From Aeromonas lusitana (GTDB lineage Bacteria; Pseudomonadota; Gammaproteobacteria; Enterobacterales; Aeromonadaceae), in the NCBI RefSeq assembly GCF_002812985.1, contig NZ_PGCP01000036.1, positions 1 to 64,000 on the forward strand: 64,000 nt of DNA, given 5' to 3'. Numbering within the stretch: position 1 is the first letter of the stretch; every line of letters begins with the position of its first letter. Shown one piece after another: positions 49,373 to 57,867 of the stretch. A model generated the notes under the pieces. It was given only the letters and a program-made list of their open reading frames with translations. It searched no databases and was not told the origin of the DNA. Both the position numbers and the translations under genes were made by a program.

Positions 49373-49562
49373 GCATGAGTAACGCCGTGACTGCGAGCCC
49401 AAGTTGTCGTTTGGTTCGTTGCAAGAACGCCGAAATCGTCTCTTGCGGGTCATCAACCCGACTATTCACCCAAACAGCCAAGGGGTAAGCATGAGTAACG
49501 CTGTAACTGCAAGCCCAAGCCGTTGGGCCCGTATCAAGAACTCTGACATCGTCTACTACTTC
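49331..49562 (+). repeat. Diverged tandem duplication of the permease-permease junction (two ~116-bp units)
   Basis: Unit 1 (49331-49446) holds the end of the first permease and a copy of the start of the second; unit 2 (49447-49562) holds a copy of the end of the first and the real start of the second. Offset is 116 bp. A 25-base core from 49362 recurs exactly at 49478 (ending in the AAGGGGTAAGC site and ATGAGTAACGC). In the ten codons MSNAVTASPS, four differ and all are synonymous; beyond them the copies diverge in protein sequence. Confidence 0.92.
49375..49488 (+). CDS. Mini-ORF (37 aa) made by the junction duplication
   Basis: ATG 49375 has the same AAGGGGTAAGC ribosome binding site as the real second permease and lies two bases after the first permease stop. 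The frame begins MSNAVTASPSCRLVRCKNAE, and its last residues (TAKG, stop) copy the end of the first permease. Its stop is two bases before the second permease ATG at 49491. So three frames follow each other with the same spacing and signals. The peptide has no membrane segment; function unknown. Confidence 0.45.
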   Translation: MSNAVTASPSCRLVRCKNAEIVSCGSSTRLFTQTAKG

Positions 49563-50432
49563 CTGCGGGACAAGGTAGCCATGTTCAGCTTCGCCGTGTT
49601 CGTGGTGTTCGTGCTGGCCGCGCTGTTGGCGCCCTGGTTGGCACCGCACAACGTCTACGACTTGACCAGCTTCGATCTGATGGATGCCGAGCTGCCACCG
49701 TCCTGGCTGGAGGGGGGCGAGGAGCGCTTCTGGCTCGGTACCGACAACCAGGGCCGGGACATCTGGAGCACCATCCTGTATGGCGCCCGCATCTCCCTGA
49801 CCATAGGGCTGTTCGCGGTGGCGCTGCAACTGGTGCTCGGCATCGTCATCGGGCTGATTGCCGGTTACTTCGGTGGCCGCATCGACAACCTGCTGATGCG
49901 CTTCGCCGACGTGCAGCTCTCTTTCTCCACCATGATGGTGGCCATCATCATCTCCGCCATCTTCCAGGCAACGTTCGGCTCCGAGTTCTACTCGAAGTTC
50001 GCCATCCTGATGCTGGTGGTGATCATCGGTATCGCCGAGTGGCCCCAGTATGCCCGGACCGTGCGTGCCTCCGTGCTGGCGGAGAAGAAGAAGGAGTATG
50101 TGGAAGCGGCTCAGGTGATGGGGTTCCGTGCCCCGCGCATCATGTTCCGCCACATCTTGCCAAACTGCCTGTCACCCATCCTGGTCATCTCCACCGTGCA
50201 GGTGGCGAACGCCATCATGAGTGAGGCGGCGCTCTCCTTCCTCGGCCTCGGCATGCCGGTGGATCAGCCGTCCCTGGGTTCCCTCATCAGCGTGGGCTTC
50301 AACTACATCTTCTCCGGCTCCTGGTGGATCACCGCCTTCCCGGGGATCTGCCTGGTGGTGCTGGTGCTGGTGATCAACCTGCTCGGCGACTGGCTGCGGG
50401 ATGTGTTCAACCCCAAGATCTACAAAGGCTAA
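49491..50432 (+). CDS. Peptide-type ABC importer, second permease
   Basis: 313 residues, DppC/OppC-like permease. An N-terminal cytoplasmic stretch (MSNAVTASPSRWARIKNSD) is followed by about six membrane spans and the ATPase-contact loop with VEAAQVMGFRAPRIMFRHI. GTDNQGRDIWSTILYGARIS is the usual DppC landmark. The ATG at 49491 has AAGGGG upstream; a diverged copy of this start lies 116 bp before it. Confidence 0.93.
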   Translation: MSNAVTASPSRWARIKNSDIVYYFLRDKVAMFSFAVFVVFVLAALLAPWLAPHNVYDLTSFDLMDAELPPSWLEGGEERFWLGTDNQGRDIWSTILYGARISLTIGLFAVALQLVLGIVIGLIAGYFGGRIDNLLMRFADVQLSFSTMMVAIIISAIFQATFGSEFYSKFAILMLVVIIGIAEWPQYARTVRASVLAEKKKEYVEAAQVMGFRAPRIMFRHILPNCLSPILVISTVQVANAIMSEAALSFLGLGMPVDQPSLGSLISVGFNYIFSGSWWITAFPGICLVVLVLVINLLGDWLRDVFNPKIYKG

Positions 50433-50455
50433 GGCCCGAGTCGATCACTTAAGCA

Positions 50456-50490
50456 ATAAAAAAGGGCGCCATAATGGCGCCCTTTCTCTT
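50456..50490. terminator. Bidirectional terminator between importer operon and dxs
   Basis: Stem AAGGGCGCCAT/ATGGCGCCCTT at 50462-50472/50474-50484 with an A-run before and CTCTTT after. The genes on both sides converge on it. Confidence 0.8.
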
Positions 50491-50503
50491 TATCGGATGA
50501 CTG

Positions 50504-52369
50504 TCAGGCTTGCTGCCAAGCCTGGATGCTGGCGAGTATGCCAGCGCCATCGAGCCCCAGCAGGGCGTAGATCTCGTCCTGGGTACCCTGCTCGATAAAG
50601 CGGTCGGGCAGGCCGAGGTTCAGCACCGGCTTGCACTGCTTGCTGCGCATCAGCAGCTCGTTCACCGCGGAGCCGGCGCCGCCCATGATGGCGTTGTCCT
50701 CTAGGGTGACGAACTGGTCATGAGTGGCTGCAAGGGAGTGCACCAGCGCCTCGTCCATGGGTTTGACGAAGCACATGTCCACCAGGGTGGCATCCAGAGC
50801 CTCGGCTGCGGCCTTGGCCTGGTGCAGCAGGGTGCCGAACGCCAGTATGGCAATGCCCTTGCCCTCACGCACTATGCGTCCCTTGCCGAGCGTCAGCGCA
50901 GTCATCTCGCTCTGGACCTCGATACCGCAGCCGCTACCGCGGGGGTAGCGAACCGCCGCAGGCCCGTTGTGCTGGTAGCCGGTGTAGAGCATCTGGCGAC
51001 ACTCGTTCTCATCGGACGGCGTCATCACCACCATGTTCGGCACGGTACGCAGGAAGCTGATGTCGAACGCCCCCTGATGGGTCGGGCCATCGGCCCCCAC
51101 CAGACCGGCCCGGTCGATGGCAAACAGCACCGGCAGCCCTTGCAGCGCCACGTCGTGGATCAGCTGATCGTAGGCGCGCTGCAGGAAGCTGGAATAGATG
51201 GCGACCACGGGTTTTCGATCCGCGATGGCGAGGCCGGCTGCGAAGGTCACCGCATGCTGCTCGGCGATGGCCACGTCGAAGTAGCGATCCGGGTACTGCT
51301 GACTGAACTTGACCAGGCCCGAGCCCTCTCGCATGGCGGGGGTGATGCCGACCAGCTTCTCATCTTTCGCCGCCATGTCGCACAGCCACTGGCCGAAGAT
51401 GGCGGAGAAGGTGGGCTTGCCACCGGCGCTCTTGGGCAGGGTGCAGTCGTCCGGGTTGAACTTGGGCACGGCGTGATAACCGATGGGATCCTTCTCGGCG
51501 GGCTCGTAGCCCTTGCCCTTCTTGGTCTTGACGTGCAGCAGCTGGGGACCCTTGAGGTTGCGCATATTGCGCAGTGTCTCGACCAGGGCATGGATGTCAT
51601 GGCCGTCGATGGGACCTATGTAGTTGAAGCCGAACTCCTCGAACAGGGTGCCAGGCACCACCATGCCCTTGAGGTGCTCTTCCGCCCGCTTGGCCAGCTC
51701 CTTGACCGGGGGCAGGCCCGCCAGCACCTTCTTGCCGCCTTCGCGGATGGTGGTGTAGAGCTTGCCGGACATCAGCCGGGCCAAATGGTTGTTCAGGGCG
51801 CCGACATTCTCGGAGATGGACATCTCGTTGTCATTGAGCACCACCAACATGTCCTTGTGGACATCACCGGCGTGATTGAGGGCCTCGAAGGCCATGCCCG
51901 CGGTGATGGCGCCATCGCCGATGACGGCAACGACCTTGCGCCCCAGTCCTTCGCTCTCGGCGGCGACCGCCATGCCGAGCGCCGCCCCGATGGAGGTGCT
52001 GGAGTGGCCGACGGAGAGGACGTCATATTCGCTCTCGTCACGCCAGGGGAAGGGGTGCAGGCCATCTTTCTGGCGGATGGTGTGAATGCGCTCGCGCCGT
52101 CCGGTCAGGATCTTGTGGGGATAGGCCTGATGGCCCACGTCCCACACCAGCCGATCGAACGGGGTGTTGTAGACATAGTGCAGGGCGACCGTCAGCTCGA
52201 CGGTGCCAAGGCCCGAGGCGAAGTGACCGCTGGAGCGGCTCACCGAGCGCAGCAGGTACTCGCGCAGCTCGTTGCACAGCACGGGCAGGCGCTCTTTGGG
52301 CAGGGATCGCAACTCGACCGGCGTGTCCGCGAGGGCCAGGTTGGGGAAATCGCTTATATCAACGCTCAT
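50504..52369 (-). CDS. dxs: 1-deoxy-D-xylulose-5-phosphate synthase
   Basis: 621-residue thiamine-diphosphate enzyme, first step of the MEP isoprenoid pathway (E. coli 620). Motifs: [36 protein letters not shown], the ThDP motif [20 protein letters not shown] and [15 protein letters not shown], and the transketolase part [18 protein letters not shown]. Last gene of xseB-ispA-dxs, 21 bp after ispA. Confidence 0.97.
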   Translation of the reverse strand: MSVDISDFPNLALADTPVELRSLPKERLPVLCNELREYLLRSVSRSSGHFASGLGTVELTVALHYVYNTPFDRLVWDVGHQAYPHKILTGRRERIHTIRQKDGLHPFPWRDESEYDVLSVGHSSTSIGAALGMAVAAESEGLGRKVVAVIGDGAITAGMAFEALNHAGDVHKDMLVVLNDNEMSISENVGALNNHLARLMSGKLYTTIREGGKKVLAGLPPVKELAKRAEEHLKGMVVPGTLFEEFGFNYIGPIDGHDIHALVETLRNMRNLKGPQLLHVKTKKGKGYEPAEKDPIGYHAVPKFNPDDCTLPKSAGGKPTFSAIFGQWLCDMAAKDEKLVGITPAMREGSGLVKFSQQYPDRYFDVAIAEQHAVTFAAGLAIADRKPVVAIYSSFLQRAYDQLIHDVALQGLPVLFAIDRAGLVGADGPTHQGAFDISFLRTVPNMVVMTPSDENECRQMLYTGYQHNGPAAVRYPRGSGCGIEVQSEMTALTLGKGRIVREGKGIAILAFGTLLHQAKAAAEALDATLVDMCFVKPMDEALVHSLAATHDQFVTLEDNAIMGGAGSAVNELLMRSKQCKPVLNLGLPDRFIEQGTQDEIYALLGLDGAGILASIQAWQQA

Positions 52370-52390
52370 ATTGTTACTGTTATCCAGCGT

Positions 52391-53281
52391 TTAGTGGGTT
52401 CGCTCGATGATGTAATCGGCAAACGCTTCCAGAATGTCGGTATTGTAGGGCAAGGATTGCAGTGCTGTTAAGGCCTTGTCATGCAGTTCGCGAGCCAGCT
52501 CACGGGCATTGTCGAGGCCGAGCAGGGCCGGATAGGTGCTCTTTTCCAGCGCCAGATCCGAGCCTTGTGGCTTGCCGAGGGTCTCGGTATCGCCTGTGAT
52601 GTCTAGGATGTCATCCTGCACCTGGAAGGCGAGGCCGATGGCGGCGGCGTAGGTTTGCAGGGCGGCCAGGGTGTCTGCCTCCACATCCGCCTTGCACAGG
52701 GCGCCCAGGGTGACGGCGCACTCGATGAGGGCCCCGGTCTTGTGGCGATGGACCTGTTCCAGCTCGGCGAGGCTGATTTGGCGGCTCTCGGCCTCCAGAT
52801 CCAGAGCCTGACCGCCGCACATGCCAAGGTAGCCCGAGGCGCGGGCCAGGGTGCTCAGCATCTTCACCCGGTTTGCCATTAACTCCGGGGGGAGGGGATG
52901 GTCGGCCAGGATCGAGAAGGCCAGGGTCTGCAGGGCATCGCCAGCCAGGATGGCGGTGCCTTCATCGAACGCCTTGTGGACGGTCGGTTGACCGCGACGC
53001 AGGTCGTCGTTGTCCATGGCGGGCAGATCGTCGTGCAGCAGGGAGTAGGCGTGAATGCACTCCACCGCGGCCGCCGGCCCGTCAAGCCGTTCGCTTGGTA
53101 CCCCCAGCATCTCGCCGACGGCGTAGACCAGGAAGGGGCGAACCCGTTTACCGCCGAGCAGCAGCCCGTATTTCATGGCGTCCCGCAGGCGGGGCGCCAT
53201 GGCGGGCAGGGCCTCAAGCTGCGCCGAGAGACAGTCGTCGATGCGGCGTCGATGTAGGCGGGAGAAATCGTCCAGGGTCAC
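52391..53281 (-). CDS. ispA: Farnesyl diphosphate synthase
   Basis: 296-residue trans-prenyltransferase making geranyl and farnesyl diphosphate. The first aspartate-rich motif is LLHDDLPAMDNDDLRRG and the second FQVQDDILDITGD. The GTG start at 53281-53279 directly abuts the xseB stop (TGAGTG), so the two genes are tightly coupled. Confidence 0.96.
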   Translation of the reverse strand: MTLDDFSRLHRRRIDDCLSAQLEALPAMAPRLRDAMKYGLLLGGKRVRPFLVYAVGEMLGVPSERLDGPAAAVECIHAYSLLHDDLPAMDNDDLRRGQPTVHKAFDEGTAILAGDALQTLAFSILADHPLPPELMANRVKMLSTLARASGYLGMCGGQALDLEAESRQISLAELEQVHRHKTGALIECAVTLGALCKADVEADTLAALQTYAAAIGLAFQVQDDILDITGDTETLGKPQGSDLALEKSTYPALLGLDNARELARELHDKALTALQSLPYNTDILEAFADYIIERTH

Positions 53282-53533
53282 TCACTCCTCTCCTTGCTCT
53301 GGCCGAAAGGGCACAGCTTGTTCGCTGCCATCGGCCTGGGTCAACAGGATCTGGATCTTCTGTTCGGCCTGCTCCAGCTTCTGCTGGCCGGCGCGAACCA
53401 GATGGATACCCTGTTCAAACTGTTTGAGTGCCTCCTCGAGGGGGAGCGAGCCCTGTTCAAGCTGATGCACTATGGTTTCCAGCTCTTCCAACGTGGCATC
53501 AAAACTCAGACGGTCGATTTTTTTACTGGCCAT
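53282..53533 (-). CDS. xseB: Exodeoxyribonuclease VII small subunit
   Basis: 83 residues from ATG 53533 (MASKKIDRLSFDATLEELE), with a GAGGA site upstream; longer in-frame starts exist but do not fit the family. Small helical subunit with the typical LEQGSLPLEEALKQFEQGI. First of the operon xseB-ispA-dxs, as in E. coli. The 234 bp up to pomA contain divergent promoters. Confidence 0.94.
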   Translation of the reverse strand: MASKKIDRLSFDATLEELETIVHQLEQGSLPLEEALKQFEQGIHLVRAGQQKLEQAEQKIQILLTQADGSEQAVPFRPEQGEE

Positions 53534-53767
53534 GTCCATCCTCGGGGATTGAAAAAAACGGCTCATCTTAACATCGACCGGCCACAGGGGGGAGGCAGAA
53601 AAGCGCACGGTGCTCAAACAATCGTGGTGGCGGCCGATAAGCACCGGCTGGCATCCATCTATTGCCCACTGGCGATTGCGATGCGTCGGGCTTGCTGCCC
53701 GAGGCGCAATAACAGAAAATTCAACGCAGTATAAATAGCTGGCAAGTTCGGTGACAGGAGTAAGGTT

Positions 53768-54526
53768 GTGGATTTAGGCAGTCTGATAGGCATAGTGCTG
53801 GGGTTTGGGGTCGTGGTGTACGGCATGTCATTGGGCGGCCCCATGGGGATGTATCTGGATATGCCCTCAGTCTATATCACCATCCTGGGCTCCCTGTTCA
53901 TCTGCATGATGAAGTTCAACCTCAGCCAGTTCTTGATGGCGTTCAAGGTGGCGGGCAAGGCCTTCATGTACAAGGGCGACAAGCTCGATGATCTGATCGC
54001 CAAGGCCGTTGAACTGGCTGACGCGGCGCGCAAGGGGGGCTTCCTGGCCCTGGAGGCGGCGGAGATCCCCAATACCTTCATGAAGAAGGGGATCGACATG
54101 CTGGTGGATGGCCATGACGCCGACGTGGTGCGGGCCGTGATGGAGAAGGACATAGAGCTGACCTCGGAGCGCCATGTCATCGCCATCAAGGTGTTTCGCG
54201 CCCTCGGGGATCTCGGCCCGGCCATGGGCATGATAGGCACCTTGGTGGGATTGGTGGCCATGCTGGCCAACATGAGCGATCCCAAGTCCATCGGTCCTGC
54301 CATGGCGGTGGCCCTACTGACCACTCTCTATGGCGCCATCCAGGCGAACATGATCGCCATCCCCATCGCCGACAAGCTGGAACTGCGCAGCGGTGAGGAG
54401 CAGCTGAGCCGCACCCTGGTGCTGGACGCCATCATGGGCATCCAGGACGGCCAGAATCCTCGCGTGATCCAGGCCATGCTGCAGAACTACCTGCATCAGT
54501 CCAAGCGCAATAACGGACTGGAATAG
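53768..54526 (+). CDS. pomA: Sodium-driven flagellar motor stator protein PomA
   Basis: 252 residues from GTG 53768 (AGGAG nearby). Four membrane segments (GSLIGIVLGFGVVVYGMSL; YITILGSLFICMM; LGPAMGMIGTLVGLVAML; IGPAMAVALLTTLYGAIQA) flank a large cytoplasmic loop. MotA/TolQ-family landmarks include ALGDLGPAMGMIGTLVG. With PomB it forms the ion-conducting stator of the polar flagellum. pomB follows after 8 bp. Confidence 0.95.
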   Translation: MDLGSLIGIVLGFGVVVYGMSLGGPMGMYLDMPSVYITILGSLFICMMKFNLSQFLMAFKVAGKAFMYKGDKLDDLIAKAVELADAARKGGFLALEAAEIPNTFMKKGIDMLVDGHDADVVRAVMEKDIELTSERHVIAIKVFRALGDLGPAMGMIGTLVGLVAMLANMSDPKSIGPAMAVALLTTLYGAIQANMIAIPIADKLELRSGEEQLSRTLVLDAIMGIQDGQNPRVIQAMLQNYLHQSKRNNGLE

Positions 54527-54534
54527 GGGGCTCC

Positions 54535-55428
54535 ATGGCAAAGTGCAAGTGTCCGCCGCCCGGCCTGCCGGGCTACATGGGTACCTTCGCCGATCTGATG
54601 TCGCTCTTGATGTGCTTCTTCGTGCTCTTGCTCTCGTTTGCCGAGATGGATGTGCAGAAGTTCAAGCAGATAGCGGGTTCCATGGAGAAGGCATTCGGGG
54701 TGCAGAACATCCTGGAGGTCAAAGACATTCCCAAGGGCACCTCCGTCATCGCCCAGGAGTTCAGGCCGGGCCGGCCCGAGCCGACCCCCATAGATACCAT
54801 CATGCAGCAGACCATAGACTTGACCCAGACCGAGCTGGATTTTCAGCCGGGTGATGCGGATCAGGCCGGTGGCAAGGACAAGACGGACGGCAACCTGACC
54901 GGCGGCGACAGCTCCCACCAGGCCCAGAAGGCGCAGGAGCAATCCAGTGACCTGGCGAAGTCCCTGGCCGAGCAGCTGCAGGCCCAGATCCAGGACGGAG
55001 CCATCGAGATCGAGGCGCTGGGGCAGCAGATCATCATTCGCATTCGAGAGAAGGCAGCGTTTCCTGCTGGCTCTGCCTTCCTGCAGCCCCAGTTCTGGCC
55101 GGTGATCCGCAAGGTCGCCGGCCTGCTCAAGGATGTGCCGGGGGAGATCACAGTCTCCGGTCATACCGACGATGTGGCCACCGAGGATGAGCTGTTCCAG
55201 TCCAACTGGGAGCTCTCATCCCAGCGGGCGGTGGCGGTGGCCCATCAGATGATCAAGGTGCCCGGCTTCGATGGCAACCGGCTGGTGGTGCAGGGCATGG
55301 CGGATTCCCAGCCCCTGGTGCCGAACAACAGCCCGGAGAATCGGCGCATGAACCGGCGGGTGGAGATCGCCATCATGCAGGGTAAACCGACGGTTTCGGC
55401 CCCGATCGGCGTGTTCGAGCAGAGGTAG
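54535..55428 (+). CDS. pomB: Sodium-driven flagellar motor stator protein PomB
   Basis: 297 residues. The short N-terminus CKCPPPGLPGYMGTFADLM leads into the single membrane segment, whose aspartate (FADLMSLLMCFFVLLLSF) is the ion-binding residue. A Q/D/G-rich linker spans about residues 100-150. The C-terminal OmpA/MotB-like peptidoglycan-binding domain has ITVSGHTDDVATEDE and SPENRRMNRRVEI. Cotranscribed with pomA. Cation choice (Na+ or H+) is inferred from similarity to PomB. Confidence 0.94.
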   Translation: MAKCKCPPPGLPGYMGTFADLMSLLMCFFVLLLSFAEMDVQKFKQIAGSMEKAFGVQNILEVKDIPKGTSVIAQEFRPGRPEPTPIDTIMQQTIDLTQTELDFQPGDADQAGGKDKTDGNLTGGDSSHQAQKAQEQSSDLAKSLAEQLQAQIQDGAIEIEALGQQIIIRIREKAAFPAGSAFLQPQFWPVIRKVAGLLKDVPGEITVSGHTDDVATEDELFQSNWELSSQRAVAVAHQMIKVPGFDGNRLVVQGMADSQPLVPNNSPENRRMNRRVEIAIMQGKPTVSAPIGVFEQR

Positions 55429-55573
55429 CTTTCGGCGGGAAGCGCGATCCCGCTCGCAGGGGCTGACATGGATTTTATGACGGCTTCATATTAAGATGCC
55501 TCATCCGAACCGATAGCTGCGGCTCTCTTTGATTGCCGCAGCTTCTCTTTATAAAGCAACCCAGGTTTCGACT

Positions 55574-56050
55574 ATGAATCATACTCCGATGACTGTGCGC
55601 GGTGCTGAAAAGCTGCGTAAAGAGCTCGACTATCTGAAGAGCGAGCTGCGTCCCCAGATTATCGAAGCGATTGCTGATGCCCGTGAACATGGTGATCTGA
55701 AAGAAAACGCCGAGTACCATGCTGCCCGTGAGCAACAGGGTTTCTGTGAAGGCCGTATCCAGGAAATTGAGAGCAAGCTGTCCAATGCCCAGGTGATCGA
55801 TGTCACCAAGATTGCCAACAACGGTCGCGTCATCTTCGGCGCCACCGTGACCCTGCTCAAAAGCGAGACAGAAGAAGAAGTGGTGTATCGCATCGTGGGT
55901 GATGACGAGGCGGACATCAAGCAGAACATGATTTCCGTGAACTCCCCGATTGCCCGCGCCCTGATCGGCAAGGAAGTGGACGATGTGGCCATCGTCAAGA
56001 CACCGGGTGGCGATGTGGAATACGAGATCCTGGAAGTCGCCTATCTCTGA
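55574..56050 (+). CDS. greA: Transcription elongation factor GreA
   Basis: 158 residues, as in E. coli. The N-terminal coiled coil ([40 protein letters not shown], with the acidic tip residues D and E) inserts into the RNA polymerase secondary channel to stimulate transcript cleavage. The C-terminal FKBP-like domain follows ([15 protein letters not shown]). The start at 55574 matches the E. coli N-terminus (a few residues before MTVRG). Followed by a terminator. Confidence 0.97.
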   Translation: MNHTPMTVRGAEKLRKELDYLKSELRPQIIEAIADAREHGDLKENAEYHAAREQQGFCEGRIQEIESKLSNAQVIDVTKIANNGRVIFGATVTLLKSETEEEVVYRIVGDDEADIKQNMISVNSPIARALIGKEVDDVAIVKTPGGDVEYEILEVAYL

Positions 56051-56067
56051 GAGTGAGTGGTGACTGA

Positions 56068-56098
56068 CAAACAGGGGAGCCCAAGCTCCCCTGTTGTA
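56068..56098. terminator. Terminator between greA and the PilZ-like gene
   Basis: Stem ACAGGGGAGC/GCTCCCCTGT at 56071-56080/56085-56094, four-base loop, then TGTATTT. Convergent genes on both sides. Confidence 0.75.
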
Positions 56099-56099
56099 T

Positions 56100-56693
56100 T
56101 TAGTCCGATTGATAGGCCTGCATGAAGGCGTCCTGGTGACGCTGGAACAGCCAGTCACGCAGTAATTCCCGATCCGTTGGGCCGAGCTGGAACTGCAAGG
56201 CCCAGTCGTGGCGCTGTTTGCGCGACGAAATGCGTCTTATCAGGTTGCCGCTGAGCGCCAGGGGGGGCAGTCCTTCGATGAGCAGCACTCCTGCGAGCAT
56301 ATCGCCCTTGACCAGAGCGGAGGGCAGCCCCTCAACGATGAGGCCGCCCACCGACAGGCTGTGTACCTCATAATTGGTGTCTTCCGTTTGAAGGCTGGCC
56401 TTTACATCGAGGCGCCAGGGACGCAGATGGGGGTGACCCAGCTCTGTGATGGCCGGGGCGGCGATGCTCAGCTCGGTATGACCCTCTTCCCCCTGGATGC
56501 AATGCAGCGGGAAGCGCAGTTGATGGCCGGCGATATGGGCTTCGAGCACCAAGGGTTCGGCGCGTTGCAGCAGGCTTTGCAGGGGAAGGTTCAGATAGCC
56601 GCGCAAGAACTGGCTGGTGGCCTGGTCCTCGGCGTCTCCCAAGTCCCGCAACATGGCCAGCTCCTCGTCGGTGAGAATCTGATGCTTGTCCAT
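56100..56693 (-). CDS. PilZ-like domain protein
   Basis: 197 residues from ATG 56693 (a TTG start at 56708 is possible). The C-terminal half looks like a PilZ domain (YEVHSLSVGGLIVEGLP, then SGNLIRRISSRKQRHDWALQF). The c-di-GMP motifs are imperfect: SLSVGG instead of D/NxSxxG, and no clean RxxxR just before it. It may be a non-binding PilZ relative. No membrane segment. Single gene; function unknown. Confidence 0.6.
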   Translation of the reverse strand: MDKHQILTDEELAMLRDLGDAEDQATSQFLRGYLNLPLQSLLQRAEPLVLEAHIAGHQLRFPLHCIQGEEGHTELSIAAPAITELGHPHLRPWRLDVKASLQTEDTNYEVHSLSVGGLIVEGLPSALVKGDMLAGVLLIEGLPPLALSGNLIRRISSRKQRHDWALQFQLGPTDRELLRDWLFQRHQDAFMQAYQSD

Positions 56694-56798
56694 AATGGGT
56701 GTCCGCAAGTATTCATCGCAGGTTAAGGGCCTGGCGACTATTTTGGCAAGCGACTTGGGAAGAAGGGAAATGAAGGAAAGAGCGAATGCTCTTTCCTG

Positions 56799-57095
56799 TT
56801 ACTTGCGCGGTAATTGGATCTTGGGTTCGGTGGCCTGACGATAGATGGTCAGCACATGGCCCATGCTCTGTACCTTGGTGGCGCCGGTTTCACGGACGAT
56901 GGCATCCATCACCAGCTGTTTCATCTCACGATCTTCAGACGACACCTTAACCTTGATCAGCTCGTGGTGGTTCAGCGCCAGATCGATCTCGGCCAGCACA
57001 CCTTCGGTCAGACCATGTTGTCCCAGCAGGACGACCGGCTTCAGACTGTGGGCAAGGCCCTTGAGGTACTGTTTCTGTTTATTGTTGAGAATCAT
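56799..57095 (-). CDS. yhbY: Ribosome assembly RNA-binding protein YhbY
   Basis: 98 residues, CRM (CRS1-YhbY) fold. It starts MILNNKQKQYLKGLAHSLKP and has the GxxG loop region VVLLGQHGLTEGVLAEID plus ELIKVKVSSEDREMK. Binds the pre-50S ribosome. Divergent from rlmE with 97 bp between, the same arrangement as in E. coli. Confidence 0.95.
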   Translation of the reverse strand: MILNNKQKQYLKGLAHSLKPVVLLGQHGLTEGVLAEIDLALNHHELIKVKVSSEDREMKQLVMDAIVRETGATKVQSMGHVLTIYRQATEPKIQLPRK

Positions 57096-57192
57096 GGCAA
57101 TTTCTTCATAAGTCAGGGTTGAAAGGGGCGTATTCTACCCCCACTTAGCCCTTAATACTAATAACCCTTGTGGTTTTTTAAAGTCGACAATC

Positions 57193-57822
57193 ATGACCCA
57201 GAAAAAGCATTCCCCCAGTTCAACCCGCTGGTTAAAAGAACATTTTGACGATCAATACGTCAAAAAAGCCCAGAAATTGGGGCTGCGTTCTCGCGCCGTG
57301 TTCAAGATCGACGAGATCCAGGGCAAGGACCGGCTGCTCAAGCCCGGCATGACGGTGGTGGATCTGGGGGCGGCCCCCGGTGGCTGGTCCCAATTTGCCA
57401 TCGATCAGGTGGGCGACAATGGCCGTGTGATCGCATGTGACATTCTGCCGATGGATTCCATCGCCGGTGTCGATTTCCTGCAAGGGGACTTTCGGGAGGA
57501 AACTGTGCTCGGTGCCTTGCTCGCGCGGGTGGGGCCGGACAAGGTGGACGTCGTCATGTCCGACATGGCGCCCAACATGAGCGGTACCCAGCAGGTGGAT
57601 CAGGCCCGTTCCATGTACCTGGTCGAGCTGGCGCTGGACATGTGCAATCAGGTCTTGCGGGCCAACGGCAGCTTCGTGGTCAAGGTGTTTCAGGGGGAGG
57701 GGTTTGATGCCTATCTCAATGAAATTCGTAAACTTTTCTCTGCCGTCAAGATCCGCAAGCCAGACTCCTCCCGTGCCCGTTCACGGGAAGTCTACATTGT
57801 GGCTACCGGTTTTAAACTGTAG
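57193..57822 (+). CDS. rlmE: 23S rRNA 2'-O-ribose U2552 methyltransferase
   Basis: 209 residues, same length as E. coli RlmE (FtsJ/RrmJ). SAM motif [20 protein letters not shown] is present, as are the catalytic K-D-K-E positions ([40 protein letters not shown]). Starts [17 protein letters not shown]. Directly precedes ftsH, as in E. coli. Confidence 0.97.
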   Translation: MTQKKHSPSSTRWLKEHFDDQYVKKAQKLGLRSRAVFKIDEIQGKDRLLKPGMTVVDLGAAPGGWSQFAIDQVGDNGRVIACDILPMDSIAGVDFLQGDFREETVLGALLARVGPDKVDVVMSDMAPNMSGTQQVDQARSMYLVELALDMCNQVLRANGSFVVKVFQGEGFDAYLNEIRKLFSAVKIRKPDSSRARSREVYIVATGFKL

Positions 57823-57867
57823 TACCCTAACCCTTATCGTTAACTGTCAGTCTGCGAGGTCATTGAT

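Noticed and set aside
46757-49456. 899-codon frame opposite the binding protein and first permease
   Set aside because: Antisense shadow; rich in H, Q, D and G, no domain, and the plus-strand genes are certain.
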